A DNA stretch of 64,000 nucleotides from Pardosa pseudoannulata (Eukaryota > Arthropoda > Arachnida > Araneae > Lycosidae), in the NCBI GenBank assembly GCA_032207245.1, contig CM063510.1:49278095-49342094 (forward strand), written 5' to 3'. Positions 11,140 through 25,400 of this stretch are shown here, piece after piece. The notes under the pieces are model-generated. The model was not told the origin of the DNA and did not search any database. It saw nothing but the letters and a program-made list of their open reading frames with translations. How positions within the stretch are numbered: position 1 is the first letter of the stretch; each line of letters begins with the position of its first letter. Both the position numbers and the translations under genes were made by a program.

Positions 11140-12775
11140 ATTTGGCAGAAAGGATTCTGCTATTAATGTCTTATAAAATAAACTTCATGAAATAAAAAAA
11201 AATTAAATATTTTTTAAGTGAAAAGATTAAAAAACCTGCAATTAATAAATGATTCTATAACTAATTTCATAAGATCTTTTTTTATGAAAAATCGAAAAAA
11301 AAAACATTCTGTAATTCAATTGCGAAAAATACTATGTCCTCTCAGGATTCTTTTGAACGAAATAATAGAATTGTTTTAAAAATTAAAACACACATTGCAT
11401 TGTACGATACTATCATTGCATAAAGTAATTCTATCATTCATTAAAAGATCTCAGAACGGAACGACAGTTTCGGTTCTTCGCCTTTAGTCGGCGGAAGAAA
11501 TCTGTCCTAAGAGACATTCGACGATGCCGGTAAAGCGCGAATACCGCAAACACAAGAGTCGAGCAAATCTGATTCAGAGATAAATGAAACGTGAATACAA
11601 TGGGAAAACAGGAAATGTCAAAGGAAGTCAAAAGCAGAATGAGAGAAATTATTTAGCACAAAGCGGGTGAAAATAATTGAAGAGCTGGAGCGGCTGGTTT
11701 AGAGACGGTAGAAAGCCAGTAAATGAAATGTTTCGGAGAAATAATAGTACTAGTTATTGATGTCTTTTACTCAAACATTAAGCAGTGGGGAGAAAAAAAA
11801 AATAGGAATAGTTCCTGCTCTGGCGTTTATGGTGGCATGAAATCTAATTAGCAAAGCAAACCGACCGTAAATAATTATCAGTAAATAGGTATGATTAACA
11901 TCATTTTATGTAAATTAGAAATATGCTAATAGTGCCTGTCCTCTTTTAACGCGATTTATATACCCAATAATGGTTTTTAGTTACCGTTCATTTACGATAA
12001 TTTTGATAGTATCTTAATGTGGTAGTTAATTTTTACACAGTTTCAGTTTAATTATACTTAATGATAGAAGTGGTAATAAGAATTCTTCATTAATAAAGTA
12101 ATAACCTATCTCAATGAAACTAAGAATAGATTAAAATATATGTATAATTTTCATCTTTTAACATGATCATAAGACGAAATGAGAACTAAATTTTACAACA
12201 ATATTTAATAATTTCACGTTTCTAAATTACAACTTCTGACTTAATAGCATTAATAATAAAGATACCAAAAATGTTTTAAAAGGGAATCTAATTTTCGGGT
12301 GATTTTAATGGTGAATAAACTGTTGTACATTATTAAAATAAGTATCCTTTCTAATTAGGAGGTGTATCTTTATTTTGCATTAAGAGGTAATTTCATTCGG
12401 GATTTTTAATTAGGCATCATGGAAAACTAATAAGAATTTAAAAGTATAGTTAACCTATGTTTTATGGAAAACAACTTGAAGTTTAATTATGTTATTAATA
12501 AGTTGATCATTTCGAAATTTTATCCTGTATTATGTAAGAAATCACACTCGATCCATTTAAAGGAGGCTAAGAGGCTTAAGAAGGATAAAAATAATTTTAC
12601 TCTTTCATTTGCGTAGCATACTGCTAAATCCCATTGAATTCTGGAGACTCTATCACACAATTTCCAAATTAAATATTTCATGCAAATTTTTCTTTTTTTT
12701 TTCTCAGCAAACTTTTTGTTTATTAATTTGCATAAACCAACTTCATGGTTAACCGGCACCATTTTACGATAAGTT
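11140..12775. other. AT-rich stretch with no recognised gene
   Basis: Mostly AT-rich. Segment 11440-11600 is GC-richer and includes a 65-codon leftward frame without recognisable content. Nothing else stands out. Confidence 0.5.
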
Positions 12776-12779
12776 AAAG

Positions 12780-13095
12780 ACGCAGGCAGAAGAAGAAACC
12801 AGCATTCTCACTCAAAACTCTCGCTCAACTGCCGCTCATCACTCTCGAGCTTGTATCCTGTATTCTACTTGCCTACTATCCTCTTTTTTTTCTCTGCCAC
12901 CCAACCGGTCGAAAAGGGATCGATGATATAGCCAGCAGGCCATTAATCCTACAACATTCACTACCCTGCTGAGGAAGAGCCGAGGTGGATAGCCTGTCAT
13001 TTTCTACTTTGTTCAAGGTCATCGTGAAATGCCTAATGTGATGAAACAAGAACTGATTCCGTATGCCGCGATACGTAAAGCACCTATTGTGCTTT
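12780..13095. other. GC-richer block of unknown nature
   Basis: A GC-richer segment with a CTCTCG/ACTCTCG-type run (12805-12850) and a pyrimidine tract. A 74-codon leftward frame (12876-13100) has no domain I recognise. It could be a retroelement fragment or a regulatory region; the sequence does not decide. Confidence 0.25.
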
Positions 13096-13099
13096 ATCA

Positions 13100-13965
13100 T
13101 AAGATTTTATTCAACGTTTGTTAAATAGTAATTCTAGTTCAAGTTTGACTTATTTATTTTACGTTTATAAGATTCATATAGTTTGTTTAGTTGTAGTCAT
13201 AAACCTTATTATCGTTTCCTTCTTTTGTCATGTCATAGAAGCAAAATAGTGGTAGTTTAGCATGCAGTGAAGACAGCAGGTACAATTCAATAATTTTTAA
13301 TGATACCACTCTAGGATGTTATGTTACCTTTTATTTTATCTTTCTAGCCAATTTAGAGCGCTTGCTACAGAATATAACGAAACTGTTCAAAACAATTATC
13401 AAATTGGAATGGTATCTACATGTACTTTGGGATACTACGGTCAATTTTTAAGGCTACAGCTAATTAAAATCAGATTTACTGTCTAAAGCCAGTTCACTTA
13501 TTCACAGCAAGATTCGAACTACGAGCTCTATTTCCTAAAGGCTGCCTCTTAACATTCAGTCATAAGTACTTATCGAATAACATAAAATTTTAAAATATTA
13601 AAATTTTAAAATAGAACCTAAAAAATAAATTAGTAATTTCTAATTTTATTCTGGGATTGTGGGATTTTTTTTAGAAAAAAGGTATAAGATATTTCAGTAT
13701 CATATAAAACAGACGGATGTACAAAGTTCTTTTTATGTAAATCATTCCTTATACTTCTATAATGTTTCTACCTATTCAGGTATGGGAGCAATTACATAAA
13801 ACTTTCTAGGGAAATCTACAACCAAGAACTATTGGTAACTTTTTACTATGCTTAAATATGTAACGACTTCTTTGCAATGCTAGTGAACATTACACAGATG
13901 TTATCAAATGAGATTTACTCTTCTCTGAACTTTACATACATAATCTTTTTACTTATTCCACTGTT
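13100..13965. other. AT-rich non-coding stretch
   Basis: No supported feature. A short decayed tRNA-like patch may exist at 13500-13560 but it is too eroded to call. Confidence 0.45.
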
Positions 13966-13967
13966 GC

Positions 13968-14105
13968 CAAACTATGGCTGAATGAGTAAAGCGTTGCTCT
14001 TCGATATCAGATTTTGTGGATTTGAATTCACCTGCTGACATGGTTGTTTGGAATATTCTTTAAGCATTAGGTTTCATTAGCCCTCTTGTAATAAAACAAT
14101 TGACG
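13968..14105 (+). mobile_element. Decayed SINE family A copy
   Basis: Retains the outline of family A: a TGGCTGAATGAGT A-box-like start, GGATTTGAATTCAC in place of the B box, then CTTTAAGCATTAGGTTTCATTAGCCCTCTTGTA. Both promoter boxes are mutated. The start and end are approximate. Confidence 0.65.
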
Positions 14106-14671
14106 TCCCCAAATAATCTACGGTTTCACTTATTTTTCCTCCACAGGGCAATTAACCCTTCCGTTGCCATTTATCTTAACTACAAATTAATCATGCAAAT
14201 GATAATAAATTTTTGTCCATCTTCTTCATCGTTTTACAAAATACATAATAGTCTTCGTGCGATTCAGACACCGTTCCATATCCAGTTATGTGCCAGAAAG
14301 ATTTCATGAAGTCTTAATTTCAAGATAAATTAGCTATATAGAACAAAGGGCAATATTGTTCTGTAATAATATTTAAAGAAAAAACAGTTAAGGTGTCCAT
14401 CAGGAATGCCCATATCAGTAATACAATTTGAAAATACGGATTCCGTATTAAATAAATATTCTAAATGTATGGTCATCAGCCAGTACATTTCTAAATTGTA
14501 GTCAGTATTAAAACACTGTGCATAAAATGTAACTTTAACTTTCAGTACCGTATAAAAATGGTTTTATGTTGGTAGATATTTTATAAGCCACGGTAGCTTA
14601 GTCGGAAAAGGCAGCTATCTCGTGATTGAGTTCGTACCTCGTGCTGGCCTAAGATCCCTCGTATTCGTTAA

Positions 14672-15161
14672 CCCTTTGACTGCTCATCCCACGATTTCCA
14701 CAACCAATTCAAATGTAGCAAAATTTGTTCATCGCGCTATTTTCGCGGGCATGTGTTTTTCTTCCTTTATTAAGACGCACATTTCACCTTTTCACCGTTT
14801 AACAAATGGTATAAATTATATACAGTATTAGACTTTTAATTAGGGAATAGATAGAGTTATATAATTTGAACTACACACTAGTTATATTAGATAATAGAAT
14901 TATAGATAGTATGTTATAAATAGAAATTAACTTTATTTCAATTGAAATTTATTAAAAAATAATTTTTTTTATGTGATAACATGTGAAATTAGTTTTTCTG
15001 AAAGCTTAGTTTCTCATGATAAAAGTCAATATAAAAATCTTTTCTAGAAAAAAAAAATTAGTATTTCAATTCCCTAATTAAATATATATACTTAAACTAT
15101 GCAACAAAAAAATACGTAATATTTAAAAGGATATAGGTTTACAAATTGAACAGTCAGAGGG
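14672..15161. mobile_element. piggyBac-type MITE in a TTAA site
   Basis: A 490-bp element flanked by TTAA on each side (14668-14671 and 15162-15165). Terminal inverted repeats: left CCCTTTGACTGCTCA, right complement CCCTCTGACTGTTCA (13/15). TTAA duplication with CCC-starting ends is the hallmark of piggyBac. No transposase. The related SINE at 37.4 kb reads GTACGTTAACGGTGATTGG through the same point with a single TTAA, which is the empty site. Confidence 0.88.
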
Positions 15162-15284
15162 TTAAAGGTAAATAGGGCATGTGAAATACGTCTGTGGTTA
15201 TAATGTCCTCTAAGTTTTTAAACGGGACATCTGAAGCAGCCAGGCCAAGCATTGGGGGCCTTCTGCTTGGTCCCTGCTTTATTT

Positions 15285-15546
15285 CTAATATAATTTCCCA
15301 TCGGGTTAATATAATTACAAATCACTGTTACATACATATGGAATGTTTAGTTTCTTTTAGTATATAATTTTTTAAATTTTGCTTCGTAACATTTTTCAGG
15401 TCATCTATTAAATCATTAAATTTGATCTTTTTCAATTTATGCATTTTACTTCACAAAAAGATTTAATATTAGACTTCTTTTTATTGAGTTAATAAGTAGA
15501 GATTATTAAATTATCTCAATTATAAGATGATGTAAATAATGTAAAT
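15285..15546 (+). repeat. Dispersed ~260-bp repeat, copy 1 (in SINE)
   Basis: Interrupts the family B SINE between its TGCTTTATTTCTAA and AGGACCC segments. Aligns over nearly its full length with 16475-16745. Shared blocks: GGGTTAATATAATTAC, ACATACATATG, CTTCTTTTAGTA, ATTAAATTTGATCT(T/A)TTTC, AATTTATGCATTTTACTT. No coding potential and no clear terminal inverted repeats. Family unknown. Confidence 0.7.
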
Positions 15547-15690
15547 TTCAAGGACCCACCTTGACCGTCGTACTTTCATCCTAGAAGTGCTCTTCACCGA
15601 AACGAAAGGCGCACCCCTTACTTTTATTCGAATAGCCTGTGACTTACGTCCTTGCCTTTTCTAAAAGGCAAAAGTAACAACAAAACATAT

Positions 15691-16470
15691 TTTATTTGTT
15701 CTCTAACCTTTTTAGTTCCTATTTTAGGCAATAGTATATTTCAAATTTATCTTGCTCTTTAAATGAAATTACAAAAGGACTGAAAAATAACCCTAAATTT
15801 CAGCATGAAAAAAAATGAAAACCTATCAAAAAATCATTTCATTTCGCAGAAAATACATAAGCTAATAGATCTGAAGATTTTATAAGCAAATATCATTTCC
15901 AAAAAAGTACTCCAGAAAATAGACGCATGGTAAGAACTATGTGTATCAGTGGGAGTGTAATCGTCAAAACGTTTTTCCCTTTAGAAATTGTTCCTACACT
16001 AGCAGAAACTTTTCTAAAGCTTTTAACGAAAAGTGAAATGCAAATAGCGATACTGTCCTTTATTCAGGATACATAAAAAATCCGAGTTTATTCGAATTGC
16101 TTTTATTTCCTTTTTTTAATACTGAAATCTTGTTCGACGACTATCAATCTGTGTTACGGCAAGTTGTTTATCGTACATAGCGGATTTCCTGTGAAAAGTT
16201 TGTTGTTAGAAATTCTTGCCAATGAATTCTGGTTTCACCAGGAAAGTAGCATCGGATAAAGAGATCTGCTTAATAGATTTTCCAGTGATCAGTTTCAAAT
16301 CTTGTGACTTCGGAGATAACAAATTGCTTGTGCTAAAAAAGGATTTTGCAGTTTTCGGGGATAAAATCTGATTCAGATTTTCCTAAGAGATTTGTGACAC
16401 TTCTTATGTTTACTAATGATGTGTTTTATCCACTTTCATGAAAGTTTGACTTATTTCTCAAATGTGCGAA
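15691..16470. other. AT-rich non-coding stretch
   Basis: No recognised gene or repeat. Slightly less AT-rich at 15950-16400. Confidence 0.5.
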
Positions 16471-16474
16471 TGCT

Positions 16475-16745
16475 TATTTATTTTCAATATAATTTTTATA
16501 GGGATAATATAATTGCAAATTACTGTGACATACATATGTTTAACTTCTTTTAGTAAATAGAAAAATTTTAATTGTTAATTCATAACATCATTAAAATCAT
16601 TCATTATATCATTAGATTTGATCTATTTCAATTTATGCATTTTACTTTACAAAAAGTTTCAGAGATGAAATTAGCCGTCTTTTTATTTTTGAGTAAAAAG
16701 TAGAGAACATTAAATGTTGTTAATTATAACAAATGCATTCGATTA
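16475..16745 (+). repeat. Dispersed ~260-bp repeat, copy 2
   Basis: Direct copy of 15285-15546, lying in otherwise unrelated sequence, which confirms that the segment is a discrete mobile or dispersed unit. Boundaries are approximate. Confidence 0.68.
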
Positions 16746-16804
16746 AAATATGAAACATCCAAGACAATTACAACTTTTTATATTGTGTACAATATATTGA
16801 TATA

Positions 16805-17779
16805 TCCCCCATATAATAATAGCTTAAGTTATCTGCCCGCCTGTCCTCGAATTTATGAAGTGGTTGGACCTGGTATTGATAGTCATCCATATTAGATTTT
16901 TGATGAGTTAGGGTTAGCAAAATTCAAAGTAAAGAGTAAAGTTTATCTTCTCTTAAACTATAGATCCGAGTCTAAAATAAATTGGTATGAATAAGCTTCA
17001 TATCACAGTAAAAACTATTGAGGTCTTTAAAATTTCGAAATTCCCCTCCCCCTTTTTGAGTGCTTATGCAATTATTTCAAGCCTTATTTTCCCTGGTTAA
17101 GAGCAGGTGATTAAATTTATCAGTTTATCACATAATAAGGGACGGTCTCACCAAAGTTGTTTAATGTTAACTAGTATTAATCTTTAATCTCTGTTTAAAC
17201 GGAGAATTACGTCCTACCAATAGTTGGCGTCATGGGTTAATCGCGATTAGACGTTAAAAGACTTTGGTCAGACCGGCCCTAAATAGGAAAAATAACATTT
17301 TTTTCTAGCATATGACGCCTTACCCTTAACCTTCTCATTTAATCTTTTCTTATTTTAAATTATTTAAATATCGTCTGCATTATTTTCATACGTTTTATCA
17401 CTGAACTTAGTTATTAAATAATTTTATTTTATATTTGTCTTTAATAGATTAAGTACATATATGATAATTTTAAATTTAAATAAAAACTTTACTTTCATTA
17501 ATTACTGTGGCAAAAAATTTGAGAAGAACTTAACGATAATTTTGACGTTGTTAAGAAAACTTTGAATTATCTTTCTAAATGAATTCATCGTGTATCTAAA
17601 CTGCATTCACAGTATCGGGAGACTTTAGAGGAGTATAAAGATAAACAAAGTATTGAGCGTGCACCAGATAATTCTCAGCCAAAAAGCAAAGCATTTTTAT
17701 ACTTGCCTCATAGAGTACTTTACAATTCTGTAAAATTAAAAATTTTACTGATTCCTTTATATGACGGACTATAGGCTAG
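16805..17779 (+). mobile_element. Non-autonomous Helitron, copy 1
   Basis: Begins TCCCCCATATAATAATAGC after a host A (16804) and ends CTAG before a host T (17780). This is the A|T insertion with 5'-TC and 3'-CTAG typical of Helitrons. A degenerate hairpin (CCTTTATATGACGG region, ending about 12 bases before CTAG) is the subterminal stem-loop. It aligns collinearly with the copy at 58582-59391, including CTGCATTCACAGTATCGGGA and TATTGAGCGT blocks. It carries an inserted MITE (17149-17279). No Rep/helicase frame is present, so it would depend on an autonomous relative. Confidence 0.85.
17149..17279. mobile_element. PIF/Harbinger-type MITE inside the Helitron
   Basis: A 131-bp element with TAA on both flanks (17146-17148; 17280-17282). 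Inverted termini read GGGACGGTCTCACCAAAGT and, complement of the right end, GGGCCGGTCTGACCAAAGT (17/19). Three-base TAA duplication and GGG-starting ends fit Harbinger/Tourist MITEs. The other Helitron copy reads CACATAATAAATAA across this position without the insert. Confidence 0.88.
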
Positions 17780-18183
17780 TAAACTATTATGCATACATAT
17801 GTAAACATATACAATGTCAAGCGCATACGTTTATACAGAATCCAATTACAGTCATATGACCTTTTCCTACTTTGATCTTATAGATTTTCTAAAGATCTTG
17901 AGTCCTGTACCGACAATATCCCAAAGGTCAAATATTACATCCCATGAGAAATGCATGGATTTAATATAAAATTCCTTACACTCTATCACAATAGGTAATT
18001 ATATTGTCAATAAGCAATAACAAGATAATTACAAGTGATGATACAAATTATGCATCGCCACATAATCCAAGTATTTTTTATGATATTAGAAGACCGTTCT
18101 ATTATTAGGATTTCGTAAGCTTAGGTTCTTTCTTATTCAACTTAGTAACATTATTTTTACTCAAGATACCTTTCCTCCAAATA
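17780..18183. other. AT-rich non-coding stretch
   Basis: Nothing recognised between the Helitron and the pogo-like element. Confidence 0.5.
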
Positions 18184-18507
18184 CAGTCAGTACCAGCTAT
18201 ATGGTTACCCAGCTTATATGGTCAGTTTTCTAAAGTCCCGTCTAACTTAATAGGAAATATGTGATAAAGTGCACCGCTTCTACAGTCATTTTAGCTGCTA
18301 AACTTTGGTCCTCAAGTGTTGAAATTGGTGATCAAGAAAGAAAACGACAGCGCTTGTCACCTTATGGGATTGTGGATAATGGCTCTTCTGTAATGGATGC
18401 ATGGTATATGCACAAGAGGGATGTATTGTTCTGCATATATGGTCACCCAGCTTATATGGTCTGATTTTTCTGGACCGCTGAGCTGACCATATATCCTATA
18501 CTATTTG
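18184..18507 (+). mobile_element. pogo/Tigger-like element, short copy
   Basis: A 324-bp element between TA dinucleotides (18182-18183; 18508-18509). The left terminus is CAGTCAGTACCAGCTATATGG; the right end is its decayed complement. Subterminal repeats of GCTTATATGGTCA occur on both sides, as in pogo/Tigger termini. A 67-codon rightward frame (18261-18464) matches the reverse complement of 39440-39540 in the longer copy, so it may be the C-terminal end of the ancestral frame or only non-coding element DNA. It is an internal-deletion derivative. Confidence 0.78.
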
Positions 18508-18509
18508 TA

Positions 18510-20372
<1,863 letters not shown>

Positions 20373-20639
20373 CACATTTTTAGGTCAATATATATTCTTA
20401 AAATGTTTGATATAGAATCCTCAATCATTAAGAAACAAAGATTTATATACAAAAGAGATTTTAAAAGTTGTATATTAATGTGATATTTTATATATTGATG
20501 TCTTGAGGAAATGAAAGAAAGAACTTGTACATAATTTTGAGGTGAATGTTTTTTAGCTATTCAAGCTCATTTTCAGCTTATAGTAATTTAATGAGCAGTC
20601 ATATAGTGACTCTCTGTATATCTCATAAAAATTTCCCGA

Positions 20640-20960
20640 GATTGAGCGCCCGATAAATAGCGTGCCATTAAAATCTTGCATTCCACGTCAAAATTGGAAT
20701 TAATTATGCTGAAAATAACACATTAGCAGCGCGAGAACCTAACTGTCGTCTAACAAATGGTTTACTGATGTCTTTTAAAAGGCGAGAATTATTCGAGAGA
20801 TGAACGCGTATTAAGGAAACATTTTTCACCAATTTTTTTCTTCATCCCCGAGCATAACCCAAAATGGATGTTAAACAAGACAAAACGATCTTTTTCGAGT
20901 TCTATGATGGAACGCATTGCACATCATTGTACTTGATGGATGTTTGGACGGTTAATGTTT
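20640..20960. other. Balanced-composition segment, possible conserved non-coding element
   Basis: Less AT-rich than its neighbours, without repeats or frames. It contains AATTAATTATG and several CG-bearing words (GAGCGCCCGATAAAT, AGCAGCGCGAGAAC). Such unique balanced sequence can be regulatory, but nothing here proves it. Confidence 0.2.
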
Positions 20961-22015
20961 AAAACATCGGAGGTCTTTTTTATTTATTTTTTTTAGCCAA
21001 TCCGTGCTTTATGAAAAAATGGGCCGAAAAGGGTGCAAATTTCTACATTAGCTACTTTATATATTTCAGATATTTTGCAGAACTAAAAAAAAAATTGGAT
21101 AAATGTCTTGCTTTCATTTAGTGGGTGAATGGTTTGCAATGATAAGTTTCATTCTTTTTTAATAGTTTTGTGATCTTTAGGCATGTTTTACAATTGTAAG
21201 AAAGATTATAAGGCATCATGATTAAAATATATTACCACCAAAAGTTTCAAAATATTTGTCTTAAATTTCTAAACTATAAATATTTCTGCATAATTTGTAT
21301 TACTACATTTGTTATAATTGAAATGAAACAAAAATTATAATGAATTTAATATTTGATTAATATAATACGTTCATTTGCAGTTTAAATTTTAAAGTATTTT
21401 TCTTCAGGTTTAAGATATTTTAATTTAAGATAAGTTTACCTTACAAAATGTTCTTAATTTCGTACAATTTTACGTGCTGATGCAAGTGCACATATATTAC
21501 AACTTATAATCAAATACTTTAATCCTTTTCCAACACAATTAACATAAATCATGTATTAATATTACATTATATATAGTGCAAAAATATTGTATAATTAAAT
21601 ATTTGAAAGAATTTGTATTGTTACTGTAAATTATTTTTATATTTATACGTAAAACTATCATTACGTTTCAAATCATAAAACAGGTTAAAAAAACTCATAA
21701 AAATACTTTACCAAATAATGAGCATTTTACTTTCAAATATGATTAATTCGAATTTCCAGGAGAATGCTATACATTTCGAATTATCTAATTTCTTTAAAAA
21801 CACGTAACAGACTACATACCCCATCTGAAAAGCCCGCTTAAAGAAATAAAAATGAAAAAGACAAAAACTACATTCTTTCCTTATTTTAAAATATTTTAAT
21901 ATTCACCGCTATTTTTCCACTTAAGAGTAAATAAAAGCACATAGTTCTCTAATAAAATGTAGAAAAGTCTCTAAAATATTGTGTGTTTTGTCAATTGTCG
22001 CATATTTTGTAATAT
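20961..22015. other. AT-rich non-coding stretch
   Basis: No recognised feature. Confidence 0.5.
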
Positions 22016-22019
22016 ACTA

Positions 22020-22434
22020 GGGTTATCCAGAACGTAACAAAATGTTTTCTATGGTTCGTAAGAAGAAACAAGTAGGTTTTAACCTAAAAAGTTGTATTAC
22101 TAAAGAAACCGCAAACTTTCAAATTATTATCAGTATTATGACCACCCGAATTGTTATAAGTGTCATACTGTGAAATAATATTTTGTGGTCCTGTTTGACA
22201 TAAGTCTGTTCCCTGGGACTGAAACCAGTCTGTCATATCTGACTTCAAGTCATTCTCATGTCACTGTTGCAGGTGGACGAACAGGAATTTCTGCAGGTGC
22301 AAAAGCAGACTTGTAATTGCTCTCAGTGGCTTCCAACGGTCACTGAAGTATTTCAGTACGTTTTGCATCAAATCTCTCTATAATAAGATTTCATTTCTTT
22401 TTATGTTCATGAGAAACTTACTTTCCGGATAACT
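22020..22434 (-). mobile_element. Decayed mariner-type fragment
   Basis: Ends are inverted: left GGGTTATCCAGAACGTAAC and, complement of the right, GAGTTATCCGGAAAGTAAG (15/19), with TA before the left end (22018-22019). Reading leftward, fragments resemble the C-terminus of mariner transposases: SDMTDWFQSQGTDL, then a degraded ISQYDTYNNSGG where the family has a YDKCLN..GG motif. Frames are broken by stops and shifts. Most of the transposase is gone. Confidence 0.6.
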
Positions 22435-22439
22435 CTCGT

Positions 22440-25400
22440 GATAATAGATATCTGATGAGAATTTCCGACTTCATGCCGGAATAGCAAAATAATCTCAGTA
22501 GAATTTTAGAAAGCGTACCTGACTGACCTACCTTATTAAGCGACTTAAAAATAATTAAATTGTTAGAGACAGTAAAATGATTCGCAAAAACTATTCAATT
22601 TCACTTTAAATACGAAATATATTGCAAATATTGAATACTATGTAATGAATAGTTTATTAATATTTTGGATCTGTATCTAAACAGAAGCGAAATACATTTT
22701 CATAAAATTATTCCTGACATTTTTGGAATTGTTTGTCCCCAAACCGTGTATACACTTAAACTTTGTAATGTGATTCCAAATGTAAACATATTTCATTTAA
22801 ATCTTGCAAAGAGAAATGGTAGCATTTCTAAAGTGTAAAAAGATAAAACAAATGGTAATGTATTTAGGTTCTTTGTCTAAAAACAATGGATGTGTTTTTG
22901 TTTAAATGCTTTTTCGGTAAGCAATTAACAAACTGTTCTTGGTTTTACTCAGGTATTCTTTCATGTAGTCAGAGACAAAGAATAATGATAAAGGACATTT
23001 TGTTCTTCCTTCAGCAAAAGCAATTAAGATCATAGATATTTAAGGCCGCTCAGATATATAAAGGAATGACTGTAAAATAAGCTTTAGCCTATGTTATAGC
23101 ATATTAGGCTTTATAAATTTAGGATAATGTTCTCTAAATATTTATAAATGTAGAAAGAAACAATGAACTGTTTTCCATTACATATGAATATTTTAAGGCA
23201 ATCAACCAGTCTATCAGAAACAGACCAAAATTTTGTCATAAAAATAACTTAAGACTTTTGACATCAGTATATGATTACAGTCTTGGAAAGTTTCTTTATG
23301 CAAAGCCATGATTTCTTGAAAGCGTTTATTTTTGTGTTTTTTATTTTACCATGTACCCGCTGAACAAAGAAAACGACATACCGATGTCTAATTTCCTTTA
23401 GCAATCCTAAAGGTTGGAGAACAGTTCTTGATTACTATATTTTGCACGTTTCCCCCAATAACTTTGGGGACAAAACCCTTATAAAGAACCATTAAACTTA
23501 GAGAAGATTGTACAACTAGTGTTTTCCAGACTGGGCCACAAAAATTATAATTGGAACTTTTTTTACCATTGTAGTAAATGCACACAAAGTAGCAATAAAT
23601 AGCGTCTGGTAATAGAAATTATTAAGCCTGAATGCTGAAATTTGTAGGCTATCAGCCGAATACTTTCCATTGATATTTTTGACAGCAATCTGGGTTTTCT
23701 GAATGGTTTTGCTATTTTAAGACTTGAAATTGTCTAATTCCTTTGCCCCCAAATATTCCATTTATTATACATCTATCAATATTTATCCATACACAAGTTA
23801 TTACAACTTCTTTTCACGTTAAGAAAAATTACAAGTTTATGATATTTCAAGTAAAGAATGACTCAATGCTTACATAAGTAAAAAAATATATTTATCTGGC
23901 ACAAGTCACGTATATTTTTAGAACGTTATAACTTAAACGTCATACGTTTAGTTCAATACTAAGACTAAAAGGTTTTACCATAATCCTGAAAAAATGTTTG
24001 TGTCTAGAGGTTGATGATTTAACGCTATGTCAGTTACGAAATCATATTTTATTTTTAAAATTTTTTTAATTTTGATTTGAATGTTTAAAATACGTACCAC
24101 ACACGGAACATCTTAAAAATTCACAGTAAAATACGTTGATGTTGTATATACCTTAAACCTTTCATGAAAAAATATTTAATTAAATGAATATTAGGAGATA
24201 TAATTCCAGCGTAAATTGAATACAATAACTTATATAAACTATATTTTGCTATCCTTGTTTTAGATCTAATTTAATTTTTTCTTATGTAAATATTAATTTC
24301 TTTCTTATACGTAATAGAAAAATTAAATACCGAAGCGTATACCCGAAACCTTTCATATTAATGAATGCAATAGTATTTTGATTTTCTCTGGCACTTAGAA
24401 AGTAATGTTTTTGTTGATTAAATAATTTATTTCTATTATTCACCAAGGATTTTGATGGTATTGTGAGAAATGTGTTTTACACACATTAAAAATATCTGAA
24501 TAGTGATTTTTTTATTAACTATGAAATATGCACTACGTTATTATTTATCCTGATAATGAAATTAATTAATTTATAACCTTAATAAATAAGATATATTTTA
24601 CCATTTTATGAAAGGAAATATAAGTTATGTTTTCTAGGATTAATATATATATAAATATGCACTTATATAAATATCACTACATACCCATATAAGGACGTTA
24701 CAAAGCGTTTATGTAAATCATTAACTCAGATTTTTGAAACTATATTCTTTAATATAGATAATTATTATAAACTTATTTAAAAACTTAAATAATTCTTTAA
24801 AAAATTCATATATTTGAAGTGTTTTGTTAAGTTTTACAAAGTGTGTTTAGTTTCGATTTTTTTTCTTTTAAACGTATATGTATTTTATTCATTCATTAAA
24901 TAGAAAATTTATAACAAATAATATGTAATAGTAAGATGCTAAAAAAGCAAAATAAGGCCGAAAAATTATCTAAAAAAGATATTTTTAAGGAAAGAGATTG
25001 GATAGTATTTAAGAAACAACAAAATAGCACTATATACTTAAGCTAGTTCATAGAAGGACTTAGAATTGTGAATATACAAGCGCAATTTTTTTTAATGAGA
25101 TTAATTTTGTAATGCTTTTGTGTTATAAGTACAAATTTCAAAACTCTAAATAATTTACAAAACTCCTTGTAATACTACCTTCCTATTAAACCGTATATTT
25201 TGTTAGTGTTACGTATATAAGGGATCCAAATTGTTATCTGCTAAACTTCTTGTTCCTAACTCAAAGAATATTTTGTATATTTTTGTTTAATAATACTAAA
25301 TCCTCCTTTTCTATTACAGGTAGGTATCACTGCTTCTTTGTTAAAATGCTGTCTAATGGTAAGAGCTTACGAAATTCATTAAATTCTAAAAATGTAGGTA

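Larger units (their letters stand above)
14587..15690 (+). mobile_element. tRNA-derived SINE, family B, split by two insertions
   Basis: Starts with a tRNA-like head (A box TAGCTTAGTCGG at 14594-14605; B-box-like GAGTTCGTACC near 14628). It continues past two inserts (14672-15161 and about 15285-15546) to a CAAAAGTAACAACAAAAC end. With the inserts and the duplicated TTAA removed it is about 345 bp, matching the intact copy at 36909-37260. The three remaining pieces are collinear with the copies at 36.9 and 37.4 kb, including the shared TGTCCTC(T/C)AAGTT motif. Confidence 0.82.
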
